NCBI RefSeq assembly: GCF_027579695.1
Contig: NC_083583.1
Coordinates: 1,162,125-1,226,124, forward strand
Length of the DNA stretch: 64,000 nt
DNA from: Neoarius graeffei
Taxonomy: Eukaryota > Chordata > Actinopteri > Siluriformes > Ariidae
Reading direction: 5' to 3'
The notes beneath the pieces are model-generated. The model was not told the origin of the DNA and did not search any database. It saw nothing but the letters and a program-made list of their open reading frames with translations. The translations under genes and the position numbers were made by a program. Numbering within the stretch: position 1 is the stretch's first letter; each line of letters opens with the position of its first letter. Shown here in pieces: positions 1 to 12,239 of the stretch.

Positions 1-59
1 CTGTAATTCCAAATCGTCCGTCTTGTTTACATGGATCTGGCGTTGGAGAGGTAGAGGCT

Positions 60-300
60 TGGCAGTGGAGGTTTGAGTGGCTGTTTTCTGAGCTTAGTCA
101 ACAGGCCGGCTCTGCAGCCTCGCTTTTGCTTTCGCTCCCGGCGCCGCCTCCTTCGCTTTGCTTCTGATAACAATCCACGGAGACCCCGCTGGTCTCGCTA
201 TCTCGTCCGGAATGTTGTGCATGCGATGGAAATCGCTACAAACCGTCATTTTCTGCTGGAAACCAATGTCCAGTAAGTCCATACAGTTGTAGTGGATATT
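60..300 (-). mobile_element. Probable 5' fragment of the jockey-like LINE family
   Basis: On the minus strand a short basic peptide (KQKRGCRAGLLTKLR) resembles the KRGRRAGVLVRL peptide at the 5' end of the LINE near 8700-8760. The rest of 300-600 holds GAAGTA-type purine-rich simple sequence and nothing else I can name. Confidence 0.35.
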
Positions 301-599
301 GAAGTCCGGTACAGACGAACAACACGCAAAAATACACACAAAAAACATAAAAAACGTGCACAGGTAGGGAGAGCTTGTAGCCGCAGCCGTTGTAGTAGAA
401 TTGTATATAGTAGGGTTTTCCAGAAGAAAAGGTAGAAGTAAAAGCAGAAGTAGAACCAGAAGTAGAAGTAGAAGGTGGAATATGGCGTTTGACCGACAAG
501 ATGGCGTCTGTCACAATCTGGATCGGCTGTGATGTCACATGCAAGTGCTCCATTGGGGACAGAGGGGACACGCCCTCTTATTCCACAGCCACGCCTTTG

Positions 600-1740
600 T
601 AATGTGAGCAGAATGTGGTTTTACATTGTCTTGTTGAAATCTCCCTGGAAAAGATGTCATCTTGAAGGCAGCAGATGTTGCTTCAAAATCTCAGTGTGCT
701 TTTCTGCATTAATGCTCCATCACAGAAGTGTAAGTTACCTTTACCAAGGGCACTGACCCAACACCATACCATGACACACCCTGGCTTTTGGACTTGTTCC
801 TGTAACAGTCTGGATGGTCCTTTTCCTCTTCAGAGCACACGGCATCCATTTCTTCCAAAAAAGTCCTGGAATACTGATTTGTCTGATGACAATACCCGTT
901 CCCACTGTGTGATGGTCCATCCCAGACGTCTCCGAGCCCAGAGAAGTTGACAGTGCTTCTGGACACAGTTAACATCAGGCTTCCTTTTTACACAGTAAAG
1001 TTTTAACTGGTGTTTGTGGATGTAACTCTGTATTGTAGCTTGATAAAGATTTTCCAAAGTAACCCCAAGCCCATGTGGTTCTATCAGCTATAGATGAATG
1101 ATGATTCTTGATGCCATCTGAGGGATTGGAGATCACAGGGGTTCAGATTAGGCTTGAGCTCTTTATACACCAAAATTCCTTCAGATTCCTTGAATGGTTT
1201 AATGATATTATGCACCGTAGAGGGTGAAATATACAGATCCCTAACTATCTTTCTCTGAGGAACATTGTTTTTAAACATTTCAATAATTTTCTCATGCATT
1301 TGTTGATAAACTGAAGATCCTCGGCCCGTCTTTTCAAACACTTGGCCTTTCCTGGAGACTGATTTTTGTACCGAATCGTGATTACAGTCACCTCATGACA
1401 TCACCTGTTTCACATTATATCATTATTTAATTGTTTTACCTCATTACTCACCCTGAATTGCCCCGCCCCAACTTTTTTTGGAATGTTTTGCAGGACTGAA
1501 ATGCCGGAATGGGTGGATATTAACAAATGAAATGAAGTTGACCAACAAAACATGAAATATCTCGGGTTCATTCTGTCTGCAATGAAATACAAGTCAAAGT
1601 ACATTTACAAATCACTGCTTTCTTTTTTTATTTGCATTTTCCACACCGGCCCAACTTTTTCTGATTTGGAGTTGTTCAAAGAGAACATATCAAATGAAAC
1701 TGAGAAATTTTATTGTTGTTTGAAAAATATAAACTCATTT
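600..1740 (-). mobile_element. Decayed Tc1/mariner transposon
   Basis: Minus-strand fragments in three frames show an N-terminal helix-turn-helix region (1084-1341, with KIVRDLYISPSTVHNII), a middle part with LLWARRRLGWT and a worn first catalytic motif (830-1057), and a later segment (709-975). Many stops and frameshifts make it a dead copy. At 1470-1490 and 1650 the phrase CCAACTTTTT, typical of this family's terminal repeats, recurs. Confidence 0.7.
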
Positions 1741-2077
1741 TGAATTTAGTGCCAGCATCATGTTTAAAAGTTTAAAAGTTGAGACAGGAGCAACAAAAGA
1801 CTGGAAAAGTTGTATAATGTTAAAAAAAAATCTAGTTTGGATAATTGTCAACAGGTCAGTAAGATGACTGGGTATAAAAAACAAGCATCCCAGAGAGGCA
1901 GAGTCTCTCAGAAGTAAAGATGGGGCAGGGTTCACCACTCTGTGAAAGACTGCATGGGCAAACAGTGCAACAATTTAAGAATAACGTTCCTCAATGTAAA
2001 ACTGCAAATAATTCCATCATCACATCTTTTTCTTCTTCTGGCTTCTCCCATTAGGGGTCACCACAGCAGATCATCAT

Positions 2078-2458
2078 CACATCTCATCTCATTATCTCTA
2101 GCTGCTTTATCCTGTTCTACAGGGTCGCAGGCAAGCTGGAGCCTATCTCAGCTGACTACTGGCGAAAGGCGGGGTACACCCTGGACAAGTCGCCAGGTCA
2201 TCACAGGGCTGACACATAGACACAGAAAACCATTCACACTCACATTCACACCTACGCTCAATTTAGAGTCACCAGTTAACCTAACCTGCATGTCTTTGGA
2301 CTGTGGGGGAAACCGGAGCACCCGGAGGAAACCCACGCGGACACGGGGAGAACATGCAAACTCCGCACAGAAAGGCCCTCGCAGGCCACGGGACTTGAAC
2401 CCAGACCTTCTTGCTGTGAGGTGACATCGCTAACCACTACACCACTGTGCCGCCCGTG
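2078..2458 (-). mobile_element. tRNA-derived SINE, copy 1
   Basis: Full-length minus-strand copy with the tRNA-like head near 2456 and a GAGAT-type tail near 2085. It is flanked by GATCATCAT duplications at 2069-2077 and 2459-2467. It sits inside another dispersed fish repeat (about 2030-2650) with no recognised protein. Confidence 0.85.
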
Positions 2459-2639
2459 GATCATCATATTCCACATATTTGATTTGGTGTAGGTTTTTTG
2501 CACCAGATGTCCTTCCTGGTGTAACCCTCCCCAGTCTATCCAGGCTTGGGACCAGCACTAAGTATGCACTGGCTTGTGCAACCCCAGTGGCTGAGTACTT
2601 TACCTAATCTGCATGTCTTTGAACTGTGGGAGAAAACTG

Positions 2640-4455
2640 GAGCATCCTGAGCATCATCCACAGTACATAATATCATTAAAAGATTCAGAGAATCCAAAGA
2701 AATCTCTGTATACAAGGGACAAGGACAAAAACCAATAATGTTTCCCCATGAACTTTAGTTCCTCAGGAGACACTGTGTTAAAACAGACACAATTCTGTAA
2801 TGTAGATTCCTCCTCTACAACATCCGAAGGATCCGGCCTTTTCTCACCACCTGCTCTACTCAGCTCCTGGTCCAAGTGCTGATCCTCTCTCACTTGGACT
2901 ATTGCAACTCTCTCCTTGCTGGCCTTCCAGCTTCTGCCATCAGACTCCTGCAGCCCATCTAGAATGCTGCAGCTTGCCTGGTCTACAACCTCCCTCGCTC
3001 TTCCCATGTCACCCCTCTGCGTGCTGACCTGCACTGGCTACCTATCGCAGCTCACATCCAATTTAAGACATTGGTGCTAACTACCAGGCTCTCAAGGGGT
3101 TAGGACCAGCATACCTCCAGAGTCTGATCCACCCCTACATGCCAGCCAGACCCCTACGCTCCACTACTACTGGTCGCTGGCCCCTCCTCCTCTCCACTCC
3201 TGCCCCACCCACTCAAGACTGCTGTCTGTCCTGGTTCCCCCATTGGTGGAATGACCTTACCATTGAGGTCAGAACTGCTGAGTTCTGCTGACCACTGTGT
3301 AACTGCGTATCAGTCTGGACCAACCCAGGCTGTATACTGTCTAGCCTGGGGTTAGCCGTTTGAGTGTTTTTTTTCCTATTTAGTTGTATTTTGTCAGTTT
3401 ATTTGTCTATTTGGTTTGTTTCCTTGGCTGTTTGCTGAGTGTTATTGCTTAAGCTGAATATTATACTGTGTTATTCTGTAACTTATTCAGTTGGCACTAG
3501 AACTTTCTCGTTTAGAAATTCAGCACTTCTTGTACCTGACTTTTGCACTCATTGTACGTTACTCTGGATAAGAGCTTCTGCTAAATGCCATGTAATGTAA
3601 TGTAATGTATTGTCATGGAAATTGCTGCATTTATGAAGGACTGAGTCAAAGTGGAAAATTTTCCTGTGGTCTGACAAATCGAAATTTGATATTCTTTTTG
3701 GAAATCATGAGTGTCACATCCTCCAGGCTAAAGAGAAGGACTGTCCATCCGGCTTGTTATCAGTGCACAGTTCAAAAGCCAGCATCTGTGATGGTATGAC
3801 GGGCATTAGTGCACATGACATGGGTAACTTGTACATCTGGGAAGGCATCATTAATGCTGAATGGTATAAAAACGTTTCAGAGCAATATTGCTGCCATCCA
3901 GACAAAATCTTTTTCAGGGAAGTCCTTCCTTCTTTCAGCAAGACAACGCCAAACTGCTTTCTGCACATATTACAAGTGCATGGCTCCGTAGTACAGAGTC
4001 CGGGTGCTAAACTGGCCTGCTGCAGTTCAGACCTGTCTCCCATTTAAAACATTTGGTGCATTATGAAGCGCAAAATATGACAAAGGAGACCCTGAACTGT
4101 TGAGCAACTGAAATTATATATCAGGTAAGAATGGGACAACATTTCTCTTTCAAAACTACAGCAATTGGTCTCCTCAGTTCCCAGATGTTTACAGAGTGTT
4201 GTTAAAAGTAGAGGTGATGCAACACAGTAGTAAACACACCCCTATCCCAACTTTTGAAACATGTTGCTGACATCAAATTCAAAATAAGCATATATTTTTC
4301 AAAAAACAATAAAATTTCTGTTTCAGCATTTGATATGCTGTCTTATATCTTTGATATATTTTCAGTGAAATACAGTTTCAGTTATTTGCAAATCATAGCA
4401 TTCTTTTTTGTTTACAGTGTAATCAGTTTTCCAACTTTTTTGGAAATTGGGTTGT
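2640..4455 (+). mobile_element. Decayed Tc1 transposon interrupted by a LINE tail
   Basis: Plus-strand Tc1 pieces flank a LINE fragment: 2660-2735 ([22 protein letters not shown] frame) and 3610-4060 (motifs CGLTNRNLIFF, CYQCTVQKPASVMV, NAEWYKN, then QQDNAK in another frame). The right end is the CCAACTTTTTTGG terminal repeat near 4429-4455. It is the same subfamily as the element at 56798-59997, with no intact ORF. Confidence 0.65.
2740..3608 (+). mobile_element. L2-like LINE 3' fragment
   Basis: Contains a worn reverse-transcriptase C-terminal segment ([17 protein letters not shown], followed by LRADLHWLPI) characteristic of L2-type LINEs. The 3' end reads GATAAGAGCTTCTGCTAAATG and then a short TGTAATG tandem tail, the usual L2-type terminus. 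Stops interrupt the frame, and the piece is 5'-truncated. Confidence 0.75.
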
Positions 4456-4464
4456 ACTGAATAA

Positions 4465-4560
4465 ATCCGGGTTTTTCAACACTGGGGTCGCGACCCCACA
4501 TGGGGTCGCCTGAACTTGCAATGGGGTCGCTTGAAATATCCAGAAGTGGGAAAAAAATAC
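4465..4560 (+). mobile_element. Fragment of a GGTCGCGACCCC-ended repeat
   Basis: Contains the palindrome GGGGTCGCGACCCC and two further GGGGTCGC words. This start is common to a hAT-type repeat in vertebrates. Only one end is seen. From 4560 to 4980 I see AT-rich sequence without recognisable features. Confidence 0.35.
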
Positions 4561-4984
4561 TGCTAAAAAAATAAAATAATCATATGAATAATAATACTAT
4601 CAAAAAAGTATTACCATCGATTAAAACGCCACACACACACACTTAAACGAACATACATGATCGATATGGATTTTTTATGTAAATTTGTTCAAATGACTGC
4701 GATGACGGCACAAAGATACGCCCACTTCAGTTTACACGCTTGACTAAATAATTCTTCAATAAATACTACTAATAAAACTACAAAATATAAAGAAATGCTA
4801 CAGTTCAGCATTTATACAGAACATTTGCACATCAGTCACTGATTCAGTCTGTAATGAAGCTACAGGATGATGGAGTTAGAGCTAAAACTGGATAAAATCA
4901 TTTACTAATGATTAAGGTTGTGTATTATTGATCACATTTACTCACAGACTTACATATAAGAGCCCATGTAGAAGAAGAAACCTT

Positions 4985-5342
4985 TGTCACATGCACACTT
5001 CAAGCACAGTGAAATTCATCCTCTGCATTTAACCCATCTGAAGCAGTGAACACAAGCACACACACACTCAGAGCAGTGGGCAGCCACACCACAGTGCCCA
5101 GGGAGCAGTCAGGGGTTCGGTACCTCGCTCAAGGGCACCTCAGCCCAAGGCCACCCCATGTTAACCTAACTGCATGTCTTTGGATTGTGGAGGAAACCGG
5201 AGCACCTGGAGGAAACCCATGCAGACACGGGGAGAACATGCAAACTCCACACAGAAAGGCCCTCGCCAGCCGCTGGGTTCGAACCTGGAACCTTCTTGCT
5301 GTGAGGCAACCGTGCTAACCACTACACCACTGTGCCGCCCGT
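4985..5342 (-). repeat. Chimeric dispersed repeat fused to a SINE head
   Basis: The left part (about 4985-5155) is a fish repeat with a GAACACAAGCACACACACAC stretch. From about 5161 to 5342 the sequence matches the tRNA-like head and adjoining body of the SINE family seen at 2078-2458. The SINE tail is missing, so this is either a composite element or a truncated insertion. Confidence 0.6.
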
Positions 5343-5473
5343 AAAGCATGTGTGTGAAAGGAAGGATATAAACACTGAGGTTGTGTGTAAATAAACAGAG
5401 TCATTATCATTCATCAGGAACAGAAGCAGCACATGACCCTCAGACTCACTGCATTATTAACATCTGTGTCTGT

Positions 5474-5507
<34 letters not shown>

Positions 5508-5597
5508 TCCATTGTTCTTCATTTTTGAGTATAGAATGTTTAAAGTGTGTGATTAAAGCAGGTGAAAGTAGGCAGGACTCATGGCCTATAAGGCGGG

Positions 5598-5830
5598 TGT
5601 GTCAAGTCAAGTCAAGTCAAGTTTATTTGTATAGCGCTTTTAACAATAAACATTGTCGCAAAGCAGCTTTACAGAATTTGAACGACTTAAAACACGAGCT
5701 AATTTTATCCCTAATCTATCCCCAATGAGCAAGCCTGTGTCTCTCTGGCTTGGTCTCAGGTGTATGTATGAGAGAGGAGTGTAGGTGGCAGAGGTGCTGT
5801 TGGCTGTAGGAGAACAGTACAAGTGTGAGA
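5598..5830. repeat. Dispersed fish repeat starting with GTCAA tandem
   Basis: Begins with four GTCAA units and continues into TTTATTTGTATAGCGCTTTT, a phrase found in many fish genomes. No coding capacity. A TC microsatellite (5479-5504) precedes it. 5830-6114 holds nothing recognisable. Confidence 0.5.
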
Positions 5831-6122
5831 ACGTCTACTCAGCCTCCCAAATGAACAAACCTGTTGTGGTGTTTCTGAAAAGTCAAACTCTCATCGATAC
5901 ATGAATCAAAAACAGACTATTGGTGAGAGGAGTCATGACAGTAGTCTCCTAAATGCTCCTGGAACCTGAGTCAGTTTCTCAGACATGCTTTGTTCAAAAT
6001 GAGGCCATAATGAAGGACTTAGGACACTTTGAGAAATTCACCAGTGAAATGAAAACGATTTTACTCAACTGCAAAAACTCTGAAGTAAAACATGTCCCGT
6101 CCCTCTGCAGACAGGTTTTTAT

Positions 6123-6854
6123 TAGTGCTGTCAAGCGATTAAAATATTTAATCGCGATTAATGTCGCGACTGTCATAGTTAACTCGCGATTAATCGCAAT
6201 TTAATCGCACATTTTTGTCACATGAAAAACCATTGTAATTCTCTTATCAGCATAAAGTGAATGGGCTTGCTCACCGTTCGAACTACGGGGGTACTTGGGG
6301 GATCCGAGATCCCCTGAAACAGACATGAGATCCCTTGAAAACATGATTTGGGAAATGTTGGGGGGTCTCTAAAATATTGGCAAAATGATGTTTATTGACA
6401 TAGCAATCGTGTGTAACGGGAAGCATTTGCATATCCGAAGTGAGGGCGCAATGGAGAGCCGCGCTCTGAGACAAGCGCAAGCACCCCCTCCCCCCCCAAG
6501 GGAAAATAAGGGACCCCCCGAAAATATCGGCATAGTTCGAACACTGGTTGTACCAATGTTTTTTTTTTATTGCAGAGCATAACGTCTTGTCACAGCCACT
6601 GCAAAGTTGGGCTGGAGCCGCCGATGGGAAAACGAAACTTAAGCCGAGCACCGTGGCTCTTCGGGGGAGGGCAGAGGGTTAGGGTTAGGGTTAGTTAGGG
6701 TTAGGGTTAGGGTTAGGGTTAACCCTAACCCTAACCCTGGCTGTGTGGGGCGTGGCATCATGTCACAGAGCGTTAATCTCATGATAAAAAAATTATCGCC
6801 GTTAAAATTGAGTCAAGTTAACGCGTTAATAACGCGACATTTTTGACAGCACTA
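6123..6854. mobile_element. hAT-type MITE, 732 bp, with telomere-like insert
   Basis: Ends TAGTGCTGTCAA and TTGACAGCACTA are inverted copies, and the element is flanked by perfect 8-bp duplications GTTTTTAT (6115-6122 and 6855-6862), the hAT signature. Subterminal regions are rich in AATCGCGATTAA-like palindromes. No transposase. A TTAGGG/CCCTAA inverted array lies at about 6676-6739. Confidence 0.85.
6676..6739. repeat. Inverted telomere-like repeat (TTAGGG then CCCTAA)
   Basis: About seven GGGTTA units, one with a deletion (GGGTTAGTTAGGG), meet three CCCTAA units at the centre AGGGTTAACCCT. It lies entirely within the hAT MITE, so it is not a chromosome end. Confidence 0.85.
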
Positions 6855-6892
6855 GTTTTTATATTTCTAACCAGTCCAGACAAGACATTGGA

Positions 6893-6896
<4 letters not shown>

Positions 6897-6942
<46 letters not shown>
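6897..6942. repeat. CT microsatellite
   Basis: Uninterrupted CT dinucleotides just outside the hAT MITE. The following 6945-7450 holds no recognised feature. Confidence 0.9.
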
Positions 6943-6946
<4 letters not shown>

Positions 6947-7451
6947 CGTGGTAATGAGGGCTGGCTTGATGCTCCACACAGACTCCCATTTATCGCTGTT
7001 CATCTTGGCACAAAGGCTCCACAGTGCATTAGCATTCACATTAAACCCCACCATCTGCCCCCTCCACTCCCTCCATCTCCCACTCCCTCCGCCCCAGGCT
7101 GTGCTTTATACACTTGTTTTCTGGAAAGATCTGAGCTTATATCATTAACTGATATACAGTATTACACTGAAAACTGAGCTCCAGCAGCTCCTGAAACTCA
7201 CAGCAGTGTGTGACGACACAAACTCTTCAGCAGTCATCAAATATTCAGCAGCCGTGCTCACTGTACACCTGCTGGAGTGCAGCAGTCTGATCTCAGCATC
7301 TGATCTGTTACACCAGTGATATAATATTGACCTACACTAACAGGCAGAGGAACATCACACACTGACATGTTGACAATAAACACACCAGTGCACTTTGGTA
7401 GAAAAGAATAAAACTGTATTTTGTTTAAGCATGCTAGTTATCCAGCTGTAC

Positions 7452-8420
7452 AGTGGAGTGCAAAAGTTTGTATACACCAAGCTGAAATGCTTAAAATAAA
7501 AAATACACAAAGTACAGAATGAAATATAAATTGAAGACAGTTATAAACCTATAACTCAGTGTTTTAGTGTTCCTCAGCAGGTGTTTCTTCTTACCCAGGT
7601 ATTTTCTGTTCGATCGATAAAAATAATAATAATAATAATAAATAATAATAATAATACCTCTGAATGTTTCCTCTTGGTCTCAATCCTGGGTTTCACCTGG
7701 AAAGTCTGCATTTGTTGTTAAAAAGGATAAACCAATATACACTCAAAAAAATAATTGTACCAAAAACATTGACTTTAAGTATTTCAATTGCATGAAGTTT
7801 TTCCATGTAATTTTATTAGGCAAGTTCAATGTAAGGGTCCCATTTAATTCAAAGTGTTTCTAATAATTTGAATTAAATGGGACCCTTACACTGAACTTGC
7901 CTAATAAAATTACATGGAAAAAGTTCATGTAATTGAAATACTTAAAGTCAATGTTTTTGTTACAATTATTTTTTTGAGTGTACAGACCAGAGAGCTGATT
8001 ATAGGAGTAAAGCAAGATATTTTGAAGCTGAGAAAAGAGGAAAAATCTGTCAGAGCCACTGCATAAGCACTGGACATACCTGATACAAATACAGATATAA
8101 TACAGAGATGATCCACAAAAGTTCTGGAACAGAATTAACCTCTACAAAGTGATGGAAAGACCAAGGTGTGGAGAGAGAAAGGATCTGCTCAGGATCCAAA
8201 ACATGAGCTCATTGTTCAGCATGGTGAAGGTCGTGTCATGGCTTGGGCTTCATGGCTACTTCTGGAACAGACTCACAAATCTCTACTGACAATGGAACTC
8301 ATGATGGTGTCAGCAGAATGAACTCAGAAGTCAATTTACACAGAAATGCATCAATCTAATTGGGAGGAACCTCATCATGCAGCAAGACAATAACTGATAG
8401 AGATACGTGTTTGGCTGCTT
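7452..8420 (+). mobile_element. Tc1-like remnant with a MITE inside
   Basis: The left end resembles a Tc1 terminal repeat (CAGTGGAGTGCAAAAGTTTG, about 7452-7471). At 8100-8400 the plus strand keeps transposase-like nucleotide phrases such as GTGTCATGGCTTGGGCTTC and ATCATGCAGCAAGACAATAA (the QQDN motif region). All frames are broken. The palindromic MITE at 7740-7980 lies between these parts, with an AAT microsatellite at 7621-7653. Confidence 0.55.
7740..7980. mobile_element. Palindromic MITE, 241 bp, TA target site
   Basis: Two arms of about 110 bp are near-perfect inverted copies, starting CACTCAAAAAAATAATTGTA and ending with its complement, separated by a loop of roughly 15-20 bp. TA dinucleotides at 7738-7739 and 7981-7982 fit Tc1/mariner-type insertion. 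No coding capacity. Confidence 0.85.
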
Positions 8421-8449
8421 GAATCCATTCCTGTAATGGTAGTGCGCAT

Positions 8450-10886
8450 AGATACAGTGGCTCAGCGCTCTCCTTTTCGATGCTTTGTTTGACTGGTTAT
8501 GCATGTGTTATTATTCGTCATGATGACATTCTGCTGGGCGAACAACATCTACAGCTGGCATGATCTCCTAAAAATAGGATTATGCAGCAAGTGAACTGTT
8601 ACAGCTGAGTTTCTCCACTCCCACAACATCCCGATGGACATAGCCAAGTGTCCGCGCTCTCTGTGTATTACCATCCCCACAAGCAGGAGATGGAGGTGGT
8701 GCAGGGGGAGGAGGCAGAAGCGAGGCCGCAGGGCCGGTGTACTGGTGAGGTTATGGAGACGGCCACACAAGCTGCCTCTTCCTTGTATCCTTCTCACCAA
8801 AGCAAAATTGCTCATAAATAAGATGTATGAATTGAAGCTACAGGTTGCAGCAAACAAGATCATCAAGAACAGTTGCATTCTGCTAATCACAGAGACCTGG
8901 CTTCATTCACTCATTCTGGATACAGCTATCGAGCTAGCAGGCCACACAGTACACTGTCATGATCGGACCAGGGTAAGAGCACAGGAGGGGGGCTGTGCCT
9001 GTATATAAACAATGACTGGTGTACTAAGACTGTAGACAGCCACTGCTCTCCAAATTTGGTGAATGTAATTGTTAAATGCAGGCCCTTATATCTTCCCTGG
9101 GAGTTTACTGTGGTCATGATAATAGCTGAGTACATTCCACTGGATGCTAATGCTAACTCAACTCTTGATCATTTACATAACACTATTAGCAGCCAACAGA
9201 GTATGTATCCTGAAGCTGTTCACATCATAGCGAGGGACTTCAACCATACTGATTTAAAAGCAGAGCTCTCTAAATTCCATCAGCACATCAAATGTGCTAC
9301 TAGGGGAGCAAATACACTGGACAAGGTCTACTTCAACATCAAACAGGGCTTTAGGGCTAAACCACTACCACACCTGGGTCAGTCTGACCACACATCCCTG
9401 CTCTTAATTCCAGCATATACCACCCTCAGAAAAAGTGCTCTGGCTATATCTCAGACTGTTAAAACATGGCCTGAAGGTGCCTCTCATCAGCTGCAGGACT
9501 GCTTTGAAAGAGCAAACTTGGATATCTTTGAACATCAGGACCTGGAAGAGTCCACAACAACTGTCATGTGTTACATTAAGTACTGCATGGACACTGTCAC
9601 TGTAGACAAGTGCATCCAGATCGATCCCAACCAGAAGCCATGGATGATGAAAGAGATTCAGTACCTGCTCAGGGGCAGAAACATCACTTTCAGGTCTGGT
9701 GATGAGGCACAATACAGTGCTGCCAGAGCGAACCTGAAAATTATATAAGAAAGGTCAAGGCTGCTTACAAGAGGAAGCTTGAGGACTATTTTCACAGCAA
9801 CAACACAAGAAAGATGTGGCAGGGGGTCCAGTACAGTACATCACCAGCTACAAATTCAGCAACCTCTCAGTGATGCTTCACTGGCAGAGGAGCTGAACCA
9901 CTTCTTTGCCCGCTTCAAGGTGGAGCCACCAGAGGCAGCTACATTACATCCACCAGCCCACAGCAGCCACATCCTCACAGTGGAGGAGCACAAGGTGAGG
10001 TGCACACTGAGGGCGGTGAACCCGAGGAAAGCTGCGGGACCCGATGGCATCTGCAGACAGGTGCTGCTGGACTGCTCAGATCAGCTAGCTGGGGTCTTCA
10101 CCAAGATCTTCAACCAGTCCCTATCCCAGTCCACCATCCCACACTGCCTGAAGTCCTCTACCATAGTTCCACTGCCAAAAAAGATCATCATCAGCAGCCT
10201 GAATGACTACTGTCCAATGGCACTTACTCCAGTCATCATGAAGTGCTTTGAGAAACTGGTCCAGACTCACATTTTCACAAGCCTCCCATCCACATTAGAC
10301 ACACACCAGTATGTTTACAGAGCTAGCAGGTCTACAGAGGATGCCATAGCCACAACTCGCCACACTGCCCTCACTTACCTCAAGCAGCAAGGGAGCTAAG
10401 CTAGGCTGCTCATTGTGGATTTTAGCTCAGAATTCAACACCATCCTCCCTCACAGACTGGTGTCCAAACTGACAACCATGGGACTATCTCACTCCATCTG
10501 CCTCTGGATTAAGGACTTCCTGTCTGATCACTCCCAGAAGGTGAGAATAGGCCCCCACATTTCCTTAGCCCTCAGCCTCAGCACTGGCTCCCCACAGGGC
10601 TGTGTGCTGAGCCCCCTACTCTTCACCCTCTACACTTATGACTGCACCCCACCTACTCCAGTAATGGCATCATCAAATTTGTGAATGACACTACTGTATT
10701 GGGGCTCATCTCTGGAGGGAATGAGTCTGCTTATTGGGATGAGGTGGAGCAGCTGTCTGGGTGGTTCAGAGACAATAACCTGGTCCTCAACAGCACCAAA
10801 ACCAAGGAGCTGATCAAAGACTTCAGGAAAAAGAAAATGGACATTCAGCCTATTCTCATCAGCAGGGAAGGTGTGGAGAGGGTCTT
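8450..10886 (+). pseudogene. Jockey-like LINE, 5' part (endonuclease and RT)
   Basis: The endonuclease region is split over two frames: 8634-9008 with LLITETWLH, and 9056-9748 with IIARDFNHTDLK and a late SDHTSLLL motif. The reverse transcriptase is also split: 9779-10399 with NPRKAAGPDGI, then 10415-10684 with DFSSEFNTILPHR and GSPQGCVLSPLLF, then 10681-10899. The catalytic YADD-type box is worn to FVNDTT. In-frame stops and frameshifts show a dead copy. It continues at about 15069-15134 and 20603-21050 after two LTR-element insertions. Clade placement is approximate. Confidence 0.8.
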
Positions 10887-11127
10887 TTATAGGTGGTGAG
10901 ATGTGGTGAGTAGGATCCAAGAGCAAAGGACTGGAGACCAGAGGTTTAAGCTGAGATACATGAAAGGTAGGGTGAACACGTCACATGGTGAGTGGTAATG
11001 CGAGTGTAACAGAACATGGGTTGATTACCTTCTTGATGAGGAAGGGTCCAAGGAACCTGGGTGCTAGCTTGTGAGAGAAGGTTCTAAGTGGCACGTGGTG
11101 CGTGGAGAGCATAACTTGTTGACCTAC

Positions 11128-11980
11128 TCAGTAGGTGGGTGCCTTGGAGCGATGTTTGTTGGCCTGCCTCTTGGATGCGAGTGCAGAGCGAATGAGTCTT
11201 CTCCGGGCCAATGCCCATGTCCTCCTGCAGTGGCATATAAAGAGCTGGGCTGAGGGTATGGTGACCTCCTCCTCTTGGCTGGGGAACAGTGGTGGTTGGT
11301 AACCTAGTGAGCACTGGAATGGAGAGAGATTTGTGGCAGAGGAAGGAAGAGTGTTATGTGCATATTTGATCCAGGGAAGGTACCTGCTCCAAAAACTGGC
11401 ATCCCTGGACACCATGCACCTGAGTGCAACCTCCAAAGCCTGGTTCACACATTCTGCCTGGCTATTGGTCTGTGGGTGGAAGCCTGAGGAGAGACTACAG
11501 GTGTCCCCAATGAGTTTGCAGAAGGCTCCCCAGAACTGTGGAGTGAACTGAGGACCCCAGTCAAAAACAATGTCAGTAGGCAGACCATGTAGGTGGAAAA
11601 CATGGTGGATGAGTAGTTCTGCAGTCTCTTTGGCTGAGGGGAGCTTGGGCAGAGGAATGAAATGGACGGTCTTGGAAAAATAGTCAATAATAGTGAGGAT
11701 ACATGTGTTGCCACCTGAGTTGGGGAGTCCTATGATGAAGTCCAGGGCGATGTGAGACCAAGGTCACTGCGGAGTCGGGAGGGGTCTTAGCAAGCCGGCA
11801 GGGGGTTGATAGGCTGTCTTGTTCCAGGAGCATGTGTTGCAGGCTGCCACAAACTCTTGGACATCCTCCTTGATGGATGGCCACCAAAAGCACTGCTGGA
11901 TGAGTGCCAGGGTTCGGGCGGCTCCCGGATGACAGGCCAGCTTGGAGCCATGACCCCACTGCAGCACCTGGGCTCACACA
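11128..11980 (-). pseudogene. Gypsy A integrase fragments
   Basis: 11764-11967 carries the HHCC zinc region (CHPGAARTLALIQQCFWWPS, then CNTC). 11445-11714 and 11128-11448 carry the core and C-terminal parts in different frames, including the out-of-frame catalytic stretch and the YLPWIKYAHNTLPSSAT tail. The integrase is broken by frameshifts. Confidence 0.75.
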
Positions 11981-12239
11981 GGACAGGGAACAAACAGATG
12001 GTTAGGAGGAGTGTTGTTGGGGTTACCTTCACCAGGGTCCTGTTCCAGGGCCTTCTGCATGAGCATCTCAACCTCTAGAATGGCGGCTCCCACCAGGCAG
12101 CCTGGGGGAAGGATGGTCTTGGGCAGCTTGGACTCCTCTTGGTGGGAAGAGAACATCCTGGACAGGGCATCAGGTTTACCATTCTTGGAGCCTGGGTGGT
12201 AGGAGAGCGTGAAGTTGAATAGGGAGAAGAAGAGAGATC

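Noticed and set aside
6676-6739. Chromosome fusion or internal telomere
   Set aside because: The array is confined within a MITE that has its own inverted ends and 8-bp duplications.
8634-9008. Host gene coding for a basic 124-codon protein
   Set aside because: Its C-terminal part carries a non-LTR endonuclease motif (ITETW) and is continuous with the LINE that follows.
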